Below, piece after piece: positions 37,988-47,100 of a stretch of DNA of 64,000 bases. The notes under the pieces are model-generated. The model was not told the DNA's origin and did not search any database. It saw only the letters and a program-made list of their open reading frames with translations. The translations under genes and the position numbers were made by a program. This stretch comes from NCEH01 sp043195195 (GTDB lineage Bacteria > Pseudomonadota > Alphaproteobacteria > Rhizobiales > Xanthobacteraceae). Position 1 is the stretch's first letter. Every line of letters begins with the position of its first letter. The stretch lies in the NCBI RefSeq assembly GCF_043195195.1, contig NZ_JBAFWT010000018.1, positions 37,684 through 101,683 of the forward strand, read 5' to 3'.

Positions 37988-39537
37988 GCCCCCTGATCGC
38001 GCGTGTTCCAGGCCTAGCCAACGCGTTCCGCATCGATCTGCCGGATCTCGCTGCGACCGACCAGTTGGCGGCTCTGCTCGTTCCCTGGCTGGCTCCCGGC
38101 GATCTTGTCGCGTTACGCGGCGACCTCGGCGCGGGCAAGACCGCGTTTGCCCGCGCCTTGGTGCGGGTGCTGGCGGGCGAGCCTGAGCTGGAAGTGCCGA
38201 GCCCCACGTTCTCGGTGCTAGTGAACTATGAATTCGCGCGCGTGAAGGTGGTGCACGCGGATCTCTACCGCGTCGAGGACCCGGACGAACTCGATGAGCT
38301 CGGCTGGGAGGAATTGTCCGAGGATGCGATCGTCATCGTCGAATGGCCTGACCACGCGGCCGAGCGGCTGGCCGTGGATCGGCTGATCATCGACTTCGAT
38401 CTTGCGCCCGAGCTCGGGCCCGAGGGCCGGCGGGCGATCCTGTCCGGCAGCGGCGCCTTCATCGAGCGCCTCGACCGGCTGCATGTCTCCGAACTGTTGA
38501 TCGATGCCTCCGGCTTCGGCGCGGCGGAGCGGCGCTATATGCAGGGCGACGCCTCCAGCCGCTCCTATGCCCGCCTCGTGCTGCCCGATCGATCGGCCGT
38601 GCTGATGAATGCGCCGCGCCGGCCTGACGGCCCGCCGATCCGCCGCGGCCTGCCCTATAGCCGCCTTGCGCATCTGGCCGAGGACGTGCGGGCCTTCGTC
38701 GCCGTGGCCCGAGGCCTGCGCGCGCAGGGTTTTTCCGCGCCCCAGATCTATGCCGCCGATCTCGATCGTGGCTTGCTGGTGATCGAGGATCTCGGCGACG
38801 GCGGCGTGCTGGAGGGCAATCCGCCCGAGCCCATCAGGGCACGTTACGAACTGGCGATGGACGTGCTCGCCGCGCTGCATGGCCGGTCCCTGCCGAGCGT
38901 GCTCCACATCGCCCCGCAGAGCGAATACGTGCTGCCGACCTATGGGGTCGAGGCGTTCCTGATCGAACTGGAGCTGATGCTCGACTGGTACCTGCCGTTC
39001 CGCAACATCCGCATTGATGCGGTGGTGCGCGACGAATTCCTGCTGCTCTGGCGCAATGCGCTGAGTCCGGTGCTGGACGAGCCGCACACGTGGGTGCTGC
39101 GCGACTATCATTCCCCCAACCTGATTTTTCTGCCGGAGCGCGAAGGGCTCCAGCGCATGGGGCTGATTGATTTTCAGGACGCGGTGCTCGGGCCGGCGGC
39201 TTATGACGTGGTTTCTCTGGCGCAGGACGCACGGGTGGACGTCTCGGAAAATCTCGAGCTGGCGCTCATCGGCCATTATGTCGCCCAGCGCCGCGAGGCA
39301 GATCCCACGTTCGATGCCCGCACCTTCGCGCACCTCTATGCGCTGATGGGTGCGCAGCGGGCGACCAAGATTCTCGGAATTTTTACCCGTCTCCACCAGC
39401 GCGACGGCAAGCCGCAATATCTTCGTCACCTCCCTCGGATTAGGCGTTATCTGTCGCGCTGTCTCGGGCACCAGGACCTCGGTTCGCTGCGCATGTGGTA
39501 CGAGGCGGTGTTGCCATCCAAGGACCTTCAGACGTGA
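37984..39537 (+). CDS. TsaE-phosphotransferase fusion (tRNA t6A ATPase + AmgK-like sugar kinase)
   Basis: This 517-residue two-domain protein has an N-terminal TsaE part (residues about 1-155) with Walker A GDLGAGKTAFARALV, SPTFSVLVNYE and HADLYRVEDPDELDELGWEE, which serves tRNA threonylcarbamoyladenosine synthesis. Residues about 180-517 are an aminoglycoside-phosphotransferase-type kinase with LLVIEDLGDGGVLEG, the catalytic RDYHSPNLIFLP and GLIDFQDAVLGPAAYD. The kinase resembles AmgK, which phosphorylates N-acetylmuramate and N-acetylglucosamine at the anomeric position in wall recycling. The next gene resembles murU, the partner enzyme. The fusion is known in Hyphomicrobiales. ATG at 37984 overlaps the divL stop. 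Confidence 0.9.
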   Translation: MSPLIARVPGLANAFRIDLPDLAATDQLAALLVPWLAPGDLVALRGDLGAGKTAFARALVRVLAGEPELEVPSPTFSVLVNYEFARVKVVHADLYRVEDPDELDELGWEELSEDAIVIVEWPDHAAERLAVDRLIIDFDLAPELGPEGRRAILSGSGAFIERLDRLHVSELLIDASGFGAAERRYMQGDASSRSYARLVLPDRSAVLMNAPRRPDGPPIRRGLPYSRLAHLAEDVRAFVAVARGLRAQGFSAPQIYAADLDRGLLVIEDLGDGGVLEGNPPEPIRARYELAMDVLAALHGRSLPSVLHIAPQSEYVLPTYGVEAFLIELELMLDWYLPFRNIRIDAVVRDEFLLLWRNALSPVLDEPHTWVLRDYHSPNLIFLPEREGLQRMGLIDFQDAVLGPAAYDVVSLAQDARVDVSENLELALIGHYVAQRREADPTFDARTFAHLYALMGAQRATKILGIFTRLHQRDGKPQYLRHLPRIRRYLSRCLGHQDLGSLRMWYEAVLPSKDLQT

Positions 39538-40256
39538 CGACCGTTCAAAAAGCCATGGTGCTCGCCGCCGGGATGGGCACGCGCATGCGTCCGCTCACCG
39601 AAACCCGCCCCAAGCCGCTGGTGGAGGTCGCCGGGCGTCCTCTGATCGACCATGTCCTTGATCGACTGGAGGCCGCTGATATCGGCGAGGCGGTGGTGAA
39701 TGTGCATCATCATGCCGATCTGCTGGAGGCCCATCTGGCCACCCGCACCGCGCCGCCGCATCTGCACATCAGCGATGAGCGCGGCCTGCTGCTGGAGACC
39801 GGCGGCGGCGTGAAGCACGCGCTTCACCTGCTCGGCGATGCGCCGTTCCTGGTGATCAATTCCGATACCATCTGGATCGAGGGCGTGACGCCGAACCTGG
39901 TACGCCTGCGGAACCAGTTCGACCCCGCCCGCATGGACGCGCTGCTGCTGGTGGCGGCAAGCGCGCTCTCCATCGGCTATGACGGCACCGGGGACTTCAC
40001 CATGGATGCCGAAGGCCGGCTCGCGCGACGCAGCGAGCGCATGATTTCTCCCTTCGTCTATGCCGGCGCCTGCATCCTTTCTCCCGCTTTGTTCGCCGAC
40101 ACGCCGCAGGGGCCGTTCTCACTTAACCTCATCTTCGACCGCGCCGCTGAGACGGGCCGTCTATTCGGCCTGCGCCTGGAAGGCGTGTGGATGCATGTCG
40201 GCACCCCCGACGCGATTCCCGCCGCAGAAGAGGCGATCCGCCGCTCGAGCGATTAG
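39534..40256 (+). CDS. murU: Nucleotidyltransferase, N-acetylmuramate-1-phosphate uridylyltransferase-like
   Basis: This 240-residue NTP-transferase has the signature MVLAAGMGTRMRPLTETRPKPLVEV at the start, HHHADLLEAHL, ERGLLLETGGGVKHAL and a C-terminal EGVWMHVGTPDAI. These match MurU, which makes UDP-MurNAc from MurNAc-1-phosphate in peptidoglycan recycling, bypassing de novo synthesis (and so fosfomycin). Start is GTG at 39534 inside the preceding stop codon, with AAGGA about 9 bases upstream. Adjacent AmgK-like domain supports the role. A glucose-1-phosphate thymidylyltransferase-type activity is the alternative. Confidence 0.85.
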   Translation: MTTVQKAMVLAAGMGTRMRPLTETRPKPLVEVAGRPLIDHVLDRLEAADIGEAVVNVHHHADLLEAHLATRTAPPHLHISDERGLLLETGGGVKHALHLLGDAPFLVINSDTIWIEGVTPNLVRLRNQFDPARMDALLLVAASALSIGYDGTGDFTMDAEGRLARRSERMISPFVYAGACILSPALFADTPQGPFSLNLIFDRAAETGRLFGLRLEGVWMHVGTPDAIPAAEEAIRRSSD

Positions 40257-40310
40257 GTGCGTGGCCGGTAAGCCGGCGCTGATGTTTGGCGGCGGCCGAT
40301 TCCACGGCCC

Positions 40311-40690
40311 TCAGCTTTCGGCCGTTTTCGCATCGAGCCAGACGCCGGCCGCCATCAGCAGGGCTTCGATCCCGGCGCCGTGGGTCGGGTGGATGAGGGG
40401 GGCGAAGTTCGGCGCGTGATTGCCGGGCAATGTGTCGCCCTTGCCTGCGGCCACCGCCGCCGCGAATTGCTGTGGATCCGTGCCGCCCATGCACCCGCGC
40501 CATTGCGCAGCACCCCGACGACGCCAGTGCCGCCGACGCCCGTCGTCACTTCATAGCCGAAGCGCTGAAGCCAGGCTGCGGCGATGCCGGCGCTGCGATG
40601 CTCATGCATGGAGAGTTCGGGATTGGCGTGCAGGTCCCGGTAGACCGCTTCAAGTTCGGCGAGGAGGCCTTCCGAAGGGGCGGATATCAT
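40311..40690 (-). pseudogene. M20-family amidohydrolase remnant with internal deletion
   Basis: The minus strand from ATG at 40690 reads SEGLLAELEAVYRDLHANPELSMHEH, then GVGGTGVVGVLRNG, the N-terminus of hippurate hydrolase/IAA-amino acid hydrolase-type M20 amidohydrolases. After about 60 residues the text jumps to a C-terminal piece in another frame: LPGNHAPNFAPLIHP, THGAGIEALLMAAGVWL, ending in TGA at 40311-40313. The offset between start and stop is not a multiple of three. A full gene would be near 1.2 kb; only about 380 bases remain, so most of the catalytic core, including metal ligands, is deleted. It is overlapped at its start by a small upstream frame (ATGA). Confidence 0.75.
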
Positions 40691-40968
40691 TGGAAGGAGT
40701 CTCCCATCGCCTCGCACACGAAGCCGTGGTGACCATCGGCGGCCAGGGCGCTCAGTTCGAGGCCGAGCCGCAAGGCCAGCACGGGCGGGAGCGCGTCCGG
40801 ATGTTCGAGCAACGCCAGCAGCAGGTCGAGGAGATGGCGACGATCGCGCGCCTCGGTGGAGGACGGGGAGCAGCGGGGGCAGACATGGGAAAGCCGGCCA
40901 GTTGCAATGCCGCCGAATGGTCCGGGCGTCGAAGGTGGGGTTTGCCAAACCAAGGATGATGCACGCAT
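40687..40968 (-). CDS. Small open frame upstream of the amidohydrolase remnant
   Basis: This 93-residue frame starts at ATG 40968 with GGAAGG about 6 bases upstream and ends in TGA overlapping the remnant's ATG (ATGA), as in a real operon. The C-terminal half is a plausible leucine-rich helix pair (RRHLLDLLLALLEHP, LALRLGLELSALAAD) ending GFVCEAMGDSFQ. The N-terminal half is less protein-like. I recognise no family. It may be an intact small gene of the decayed unit or itself a fragment. Confidence 0.35.
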   Translation of the reverse strand: MRASSLVWQTPPSTPGPFGGIATGRLSHVCPRCSPSSTEARDRRHLLDLLLALLEHPDALPPVLALRLGLELSALAADGHHGFVCEAMGDSFQ

Positions 40969-41007
40969 GTCCAGCCTTCCACGCAGGACGTACGGTGTGG
41001 CCCCGAT

Positions 41008-41111
41008 ACGTGGCAGGCAAATCCGCTGGCTGACATAGGGACTGAGGCCACGACGGGGTCGCGGGTGTATTGCGCGAACGGCTTGCGACTCGTTCCCCCA
41101 ACGTGAAAGGT
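41008..41111 (-). promoter_or_regulatory. Cobalamin-riboswitch-like leader (tentative)
   Basis: Read on the minus strand from about 41105 to 41008, the sequence contains in order GGGGGAAC, CGCAAGCCG, CACCCGCGACC, AGTCCC, TCAGCCAG and TGCCTGCC. The order and rough spacing resemble the conserved core of cobalamin riboswitches with a short P6 region (GGGAA, GCAAGTCCG, CCCCGCAAC, GCCAG and CCTGCC). It ends about 40 bases before the ATG of the small frame at 40968, the right place for translational control. I matched it by eye only; the spacing is not perfect. Confidence 0.35.
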
Positions 41112-41147
41112 GAGCAAGGCGTGCCCGCGAGCTGGCACGTCTTGCTC
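41112..41147. promoter_or_regulatory. Long hairpin just upstream of addB
   Basis: GAGCAAG at 41112-41118 pairs with CTTGCTC at 41141-41147, and CGTGCC at 41120-41125 pairs with GGCACG at 41134-41139, giving 13 pairs with one mismatch and a short loop. It ends 8 bases before the addB ATG and would cover its ribosome binding region on the plus strand. On the minus strand it would be the first stem of the riboswitch-like leader. There is no T-tract. Confidence 0.55.
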
Positions 41148-41155
41148 GGGCGATC

Positions 41156-44100
41156 ATGACGCAGGTTTTTTCCATCCCCACTTCGGCGCCGTTCCTGCCC
41201 ACGTTGGCGCGCGCTTTGCTGGATGGGGAGCTGGTGCCGGGCTTCGCGCCGCGCGGCGATCCGCTGGCGCTGGCGTCCACCACGCTCTATCTGCCCACGC
41301 GCCGCGCCGGGCGGCTGTTCGCCGAGGCGTTGCTTGCGGAAAGCGGCGGGGAAGCGCTGCTGCTGCCGCGCATCGTACCGCTCGGCGACGTGGATGAGGA
41401 TGCCCTGGCATTCGCCGAGGAAGCGCCGCTGCTCGCCCCGCCGCGCGCAGTGCCGGGGGTGCATCGGCGCGTGGCCCTCGCCGCGCTGGTGGAGCGCTGG
41501 CGCGATGCTCTGGCCGAAGGAGCGGGGCAGGCGGCGGTCGCGGCGGGCCCTGCGGCGACCGTGGCGCTTGCCGACGAGCTTGGCCGCCTGTTCGATCAGA
41601 TGAGCACGGCGGGCATCGATTGGGGGCGCCTCGACGGTCTCGCGCCCGAGGAACATGACCGCTATTTCGAGATAAGTCTGGATTTCCTGCGCATTGCCCG
41701 GCGCGCGTGGCTCGCCCATCTGGACGCGCTGGAGCTGGTTGAACCGGCGGTGCGGCGCGACGTACTCGTCGGCGCGGAAGCCGCCCGCCTGGCCCGGCTC
41801 GGCTTAGGGGCGGGGCCGGTGATCGCCGCCGGCTCCACGGGTTCGCTGCCAGCCACGGCGCGGCTGCTTGCGGCCATCGCCCATCTGCCACAAGGCGCCG
41901 TGGTGTTGCCGGGGCTTGATCGAGACGCAGAGGACGATGCTTTTGCACTGCTGACCGCCGAGGCGACACAGGCGCCGGACCATCCCCAATACGGCCTTGC
42001 CCATCTGCTTCCCATTCTCGGCGTCGAACGCCGCGACGTGGTGGAGCTTGGCCCGCGTAAACATAATGGGCGCGAACGCTTGCTCAGCGAGGCCATGCGG
42101 CAGTCGGAAACCACCGACCGCTGGACCTTGCTCGCCGCGCGCCTGCCGGAGCCGGACCTCGACGCGTCCCTGGAGGATCTCACCCTCATCGCCGCGTCCG
42201 ATCCGCGCGAAGAGGCCCTCGCCATTGCCCTGGTCCTGCGCGACACTCTGGACCGGCCCGGCGAGACGGCGGCCTTGGTGACGCCTGACCGAGACCTTGC
42301 CCGCAGGGTGGCTGCCGAACTGAACCGCTTCGGCATTTCCATCGATGATTCCGCCGGCGAGCCGCTGGCGGAGACCGCGCCCGGCCGGCTGGCGCGGCTT
42401 GTGGCTTTCGTGGCGGCGCAGGCCTGCGCGCCGGGGCCTTTGTTCGCTCTGCTGACCCATCCGCTGGCGCATTTCGACCTCGGTCCGCAGCCAAAGCGCG
42501 ATGCGGTCGCGGCGTTGGAGCTGATCGCGCTGCGCGGCCCGCGTCCGCGCGCCGGCATCGAGGGACTGAGGGCAGCCGTCACGGCCTTTGATCGCGATGC
42601 GCTCCACCGCACCGACCCGCGTCGCCGCATTGCGGATGCGGACATTGTGGCGGCCTCCGATCTGGTGGGGCGTCTCGGCGATGCGCTGGCGCCGCTGTTC
42701 GCCTGCACCGGCAAGGCGCCCCTGCCGGATCTTGTGGCCGCCCACCGCGCCGCTTTCGAGGCCATCGCCGGTCCGCTCAATCCCGCGCATGACGATCCGG
42801 CATTCGCCGCACTCGCGCACGCCTTCGAGGAGATTGCGGCAGGTGCCGCGGACGGCCCGGACCTGCGGCTTGAGGATTATGCCGAGACCGTTACGGCCCT
42901 GTTCGCCGACCAGATGGTGCGCCCGCCACAGCAGGGGCTGGAACAGGTGCGCATCCTCGGCCCGCTGGAGGCCCGCCTCGTCCATGTGGATCGCATCATT
43001 CTCGGCGGCTTGGTGGAGGGCGCGTGGCCCCCTCAAACCCGCACCGACCCTTGGCTGAGCCGTCCCATGCGGGCGGAACTTGGCCTCGATCTGCCGGAGC
43101 GGCGCATCGGCCTGTCGGCCCATGATTTCGTGCAGGGGTTCGGCGCGCGGCAGGTGGTGCTGACCTTTCCCGGCAAGGTGGCGGGCACGCAGACGGTCGC
43201 CTCCCGCTTCCTGCAGCGCCTCGCGACCGTGGTGGGCAAGGCGCGCTGGGCGGCGGTGCAGGCGCGCGGCGAGAGCTGGCGCCGCGCCGCCGCGAGCCTC
43301 GATCAAAGCGCGCGCGTGCCGCGTGCGGAGCAGCCCGCGCCGGCGCCGCCGGTCGAACTGCGGCCGCGCCAGTTGAGCGTCACTGAGATCGAGACCTTTC
43401 TGCGCGATCCTTATTCCATCTTCGCGCGCCATGTGCTGCGCCTTCAGCCGCTCGACCCGCTGGATGCGACGCCGGGCGGCTCCGAGCGCGGCAGCGCGCT
43501 TCATGAGGCACTCGGCACCTTCACCGCCGCTTTTCCCGAAGCTCTCCCGGCGGATGCGTTGGATCAGCTTCTGGCCCACGGCCGCAAGGCATTCGCGCCG
43601 CTGGCCGTGTTTCCCGCCGAGCATGCGGTGTGGTGGACGCGGTTCGAGCGGGTCGCCGGCTGGCTGGTCGCCTATGAGCGCGAGCGACGTGAGAGCTTGC
43701 GCCGGGTGGTGCCGGAAGTGTCCGGCCGCCTGGACATTCCTTTGCCGAACGGACCGTTCCGCCTGACCTGCCGGGCCGACCGCATCGACGTGCGCAAGGA
43801 TGGGCGCCTCTCGATCCTCGATTACAAGACCGGCACCGCGCCGAGCACGCGGCAGGGCTCCACTTTTTCGCCCCAGCTTCCGCTGGAGGCCGCCATGGCC
43901 GCACGCGGCGCCTTCCGCGACGTGCCGGGGTCCGAGGTGGAGGACTTCCGCTATGTGGAGCTGAAGGGTGGCGCCGAACCGGGGCGTGAGAAACCGGGGG
44001 TCCACAAGGATACCAACGCCACCCAGATGGCGGACGATGCGCTTGCCCGCCTGAAGGAGCTTCTGCTCGCTTTCGAGGACCCCGCGCAGGGCTATCGCGC

Positions 44101-44197
44101 GCTCGCTGCCCCGCAATGGCGCGGGCGTTTCGGTGCCTATGACCATCTGGCGCGGGTGCGCGAATGGGCGCTCGGCGGGGAGGAGGGCGAGGCATGA
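41156..44197 (+). CDS. addB: Double-strand break repair protein AddB
   Basis: This 1013-residue subunit of the AddAB helicase-nuclease, the alphaproteobacterial counterpart of RecBCD, has an N-terminal inactive helicase-like part (PFLPTLARALLDG, LYLPTRRAGRLFAEAL). Helicase-like segments follow (EEALAIALVLRDTL, LGPLEARLVHVDRIILGGLVEGAWPP), and a C-terminal RecB-type nuclease has LTCRADRIDVRKDGRLSILDYKTGTAP. The LDYKTG motif is the nuclease core. Length is normal. It overlaps addA by four bases. It is separated from murU by the decayed amidohydrolase unit, although the two groups are often close in relatives. Confidence 0.95.
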   Translation: MTQVFSIPTSAPFLPTLARALLDGELVPGFAPRGDPLALASTTLYLPTRRAGRLFAEALLAESGGEALLLPRIVPLGDVDEDALAFAEEAPLLAPPRAVPGVHRRVALAALVERWRDALAEGAGQAAVAAGPAATVALADELGRLFDQMSTAGIDWGRLDGLAPEEHDRYFEISLDFLRIARRAWLAHLDALELVEPAVRRDVLVGAEAARLARLGLGAGPVIAAGSTGSLPATARLLAAIAHLPQGAVVLPGLDRDAEDDAFALLTAEATQAPDHPQYGLAHLLPILGVERRDVVELGPRKHNGRERLLSEAMRQSETTDRWTLLAARLPEPDLDASLEDLTLIAASDPREEALAIALVLRDTLDRPGETAALVTPDRDLARRVAAELNRFGISIDDSAGEPLAETAPGRLARLVAFVAAQACAPGPLFALLTHPLAHFDLGPQPKRDAVAALELIALRGPRPRAGIEGLRAAVTAFDRDALHRTDPRRRIADADIVAASDLVGRLGDALAPLFACTGKAPLPDLVAAHRAAFEAIAGPLNPAHDDPAFAALAHAFEEIAAGAADGPDLRLEDYAETVTALFADQMVRPPQQGLEQVRILGPLEARLVHVDRIILGGLVEGAWPPQTRTDPWLSRPMRAELGLDLPERRIGLSAHDFVQGFGARQVVLTFPGKVAGTQTVASRFLQRLATVVGKARWAAVQARGESWRRAAASLDQSARVPRAEQPAPAPPVELRPRQLSVTEIETFLRDPYSIFARHVLRLQPLDPLDATPGGSERGSALHEALGTFTAAFPEALPADALDQLLAHGRKAFAPLAVFPAEHAVWWTRFERVAGWLVAYERERRESLRRVVPEVSGRLDIPLPNGPFRLTCRADRIDVRKDGRLSILDYKTGTAPSTRQGSTFSPQLPLEAAMAARGAFRDVPGSEVEDFRYVELKGGAEPGREKPGVHKDTNATQMADDALARLKELLLAFEDPAQGYRALAAPQWRGRFGAYDHLARVREWALGGEEGEA

Positions 44198-47100
44198 GCG
44201 ATCAAGCGCAGAGCGCCAATGCCGCCAAGGCCGATGCCACCCGCCGCCAAAGCGAAGCCTCCCATCCGCAAAGCTCGGCCTGGGTGTCGGCCAATGCGGG
44301 CTCCGGCAAGACTCATGTTCTGGCGCAGCGCGTGGTGCGCCTGCTGCTTTCCGGCACGCCGCCGGGACGCATTCTCTGCCTCACTTATACCAAGGCGGCG
44401 GCGGCCAATATGGCCAATCGCGTGCTCGATATTCTCGGTCGCTGGGTGGGCCTGAGCGATGCCGAACTCGACCGCGAACTCGTCCGGATCGACGATCGCC
44501 CGGCCAATGGGGACCTGCGCGCCCGCGCGCGGCGGCTGTTCGCGGCGGCGCTGGAGACGCCGGGCGGACTGAAGATCCAGACCATCCACGCCTTCTGCGG
44601 CGGCCTGCTGCATCGCTTTCCCTTCGAGGCCGGCGTCGCGGCGGGCTTCTCCGAGCTGGACGATGTGGGCCGGCTCGATTTGATGGCGCGCATCCGCTCG
44701 GATCTGATCGTGGATGCGACCTCGACGCCGCAAAGCGCGCTCGGGCGGGCGCTCGCCGCGCTGATCGAAAGCCTGTCCGATGCTGGCGTCGTGGCGCTGC
44801 TAGAGGCGGCGGTGGACGCGCGCGCGTCGATCGAGCCACTTGGCGGCGATCCCCTGGCACGGCGTGCGGCGGTGGCGCGGGTGCTCGGCATCCAGCCCGA
44901 CGAAACCCCAGCGCGGGTGCGGCAGGAGATGCTTTCCAGCCCCGATGTGCCGCGCAGCGAATGGGCGAGCATCGCCGCCTGTTTGCGCGAAGGGACGACC
45001 AGCGACCGGGGGCTCGGCGATCAGCTCGCGCTTGCCGCTTTCGCGGGATCTGACGCAGAGGCGGTGGCGGCCTATCTCGGCGTGTTCCTCACCGACAAAT
45101 ACGAGCCGCGCGCCACCTCGCGCTTTCTCACCAAGGGCCTACGCGCCGCCTATCCCGAGCTATGCGCCCGCCTGGACGCGGAAAAAGAGCGCATCGCCGG
45201 TCTGCTGGACCGCCTGCGGGCGGCCGAAACCTTGGCGCGGACCGATGCGGCGTTGACCCTTGGTGCGGAAGCCTGCCGGCGCTATGCGGCGCAAAAGGCC
45301 ATGCGTGGCGTGCTGGATTTCGACGATCTGATTGCCCGCACCGCCGACCTGCTGAACCGGGTGCCCGCCTCATGGGTCCATTTCAAGCTCGATCGCGGCA
45401 TCGACCATGTGTTGGTGGACGAGGCGCAGGACACCAGCCCCGAGCAATGGAAGGTGGTCGAAGGACTGATCGCGGATTTCTTCTCCGGCGAGGGTGCGCG
45501 CGAAGGCCTGACGCGCACCCTGTTCGTGGTGGGCGATGAGAAGCAGTCCATCTTTTCATTTCAGGGCGCCGATCCGCGCACTTTCGGCGATATGCATGCG
45601 CGCTTTGCCGGCGCGGCGGGGCCGCAGGATTTCCACAATGTCAGCCTGCCCCATTCCTTCCGTTCGGCGCCGGGGGTGCTGGAGGCGGTGGACGCCATCT
45701 TCGCGGGCGCGGCTGCACGCGCCGGTCTGACGGGCGACAATTCACCCCCGGTGCATGCGGCCATTCGCGCCGATGCGCCCTCTCTGGTGGAAATCTGGCC
45801 AACGACCGTTCCCGCGCCCAAGCCAAAAGTGGATGATTGGCGGCGTCCCCTGGATGAGGTACCGGCCGACGATCCCGTCAACATGCTCGCCCAGCGCATC
45901 GCGGCCTTCGTGCGACAAGGCATTGCCGCGCGCCTCGCCATTCCTTCGCGGGGAGGGCGTGCCATGCAGGCCCGGGACGTGCTGGTTCTGGTGCGTCGGC
46001 GCGGCCGCTTGTTCGAGGCCGTGATCCGGGCGCTCAAGGCCGCTGGCCCCGGCGTGGACGTGGCTGGGGCCGACCGTCTCGTCATCGCCGATCATATCGC
46101 CGCCCTCGATCTGATGGCGTTGGGCGATGCGCTGCTTTCGCCCGACGACGATCTTGCCCTCGCGAGCGCTCTCAAGAGCCCGCTGTTCGGCTTTACCGAT
46201 GAGGATCTGATCAAACTGTGCCCGCCGCGCGCGGGGCGGCTGAGCGATGCGTTGGCCAGCGAGGCGGGGCGGTTTCCCCATTGGGACCTTGCGGCATCGC
46301 GGCTTGAGCTGTGGCGGCAGGAAGCTCCGCTGCTGCGACCGTTCGATTTCTATGCGCGTGTGCTCGGGCGCGACGGCGGGCGGCGGTCCATGTTGGCCCG
46401 GCTCGGGCCGGAGGCGGCGGATGTGCTGGACGAGTTCATGGCACTCGCGCGCACCTATGAGAGCACCGAACCGGCGACCTTGGCAGGATTCCTCGCCTTC
46501 CTGCGACGCGGCGGGGCCGAGACCAAGCGCGACATGGAGAGCGGGCGCGACGAGGTGCGCGTCATGACCGTGCACGGCGCGAAGGGGCTGGAAGCGCCGA
46601 TCGTGATCCTGGCCGACACGGTGGACGTGCCCAAGGCGCGCAGCGCCGGCGGATTTTTGGCCGTTACGGGTGGAAGCGGCGGCACCATTCCCGTTCTCGC
46701 CGGTCGCAAGGAAGATGGCCCCGCTGTGCTCGGCCTCGCGCGCGCGGCGGCGCAGGAGCGTGAACGGGAGGAATATCGCCGCCTGCTTTATGTCGCCCTC
46801 ACGCGCGCCGAGGATGCGGTGATTGTCTGCGGCGCCGAGACCCGCGTTCCCGGCAAGGACAAGGCGCACGCACGGCCGGAGGGGTGCTGGTACGACCTCG
46901 TGCGCGATGCCCTGGCCGAGGCGGCCATAGAGGTGGAGGAACCCTATGCCCAGGGCCCGGTGCTGCGTTGGCGCAAAGGCGAGGGGCTCGGGCCATCGTT
47001 GGAGCCATCCGTCCCCGCTGCTCCGCCGCCCGCCGAAGCGGCGCGTCTGCCCGACCTACGGCCGCCGCCGCGGACGGCACTGGTGCGGCCCTCGCAGTCT

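Noticed and set aside
41804..44146. A 780-residue minus-strand frame opposite addB
   Set aside because: The plus strand encodes the full AddB with its nuclease motif; the antisense text is low-complexity and without any family signature.
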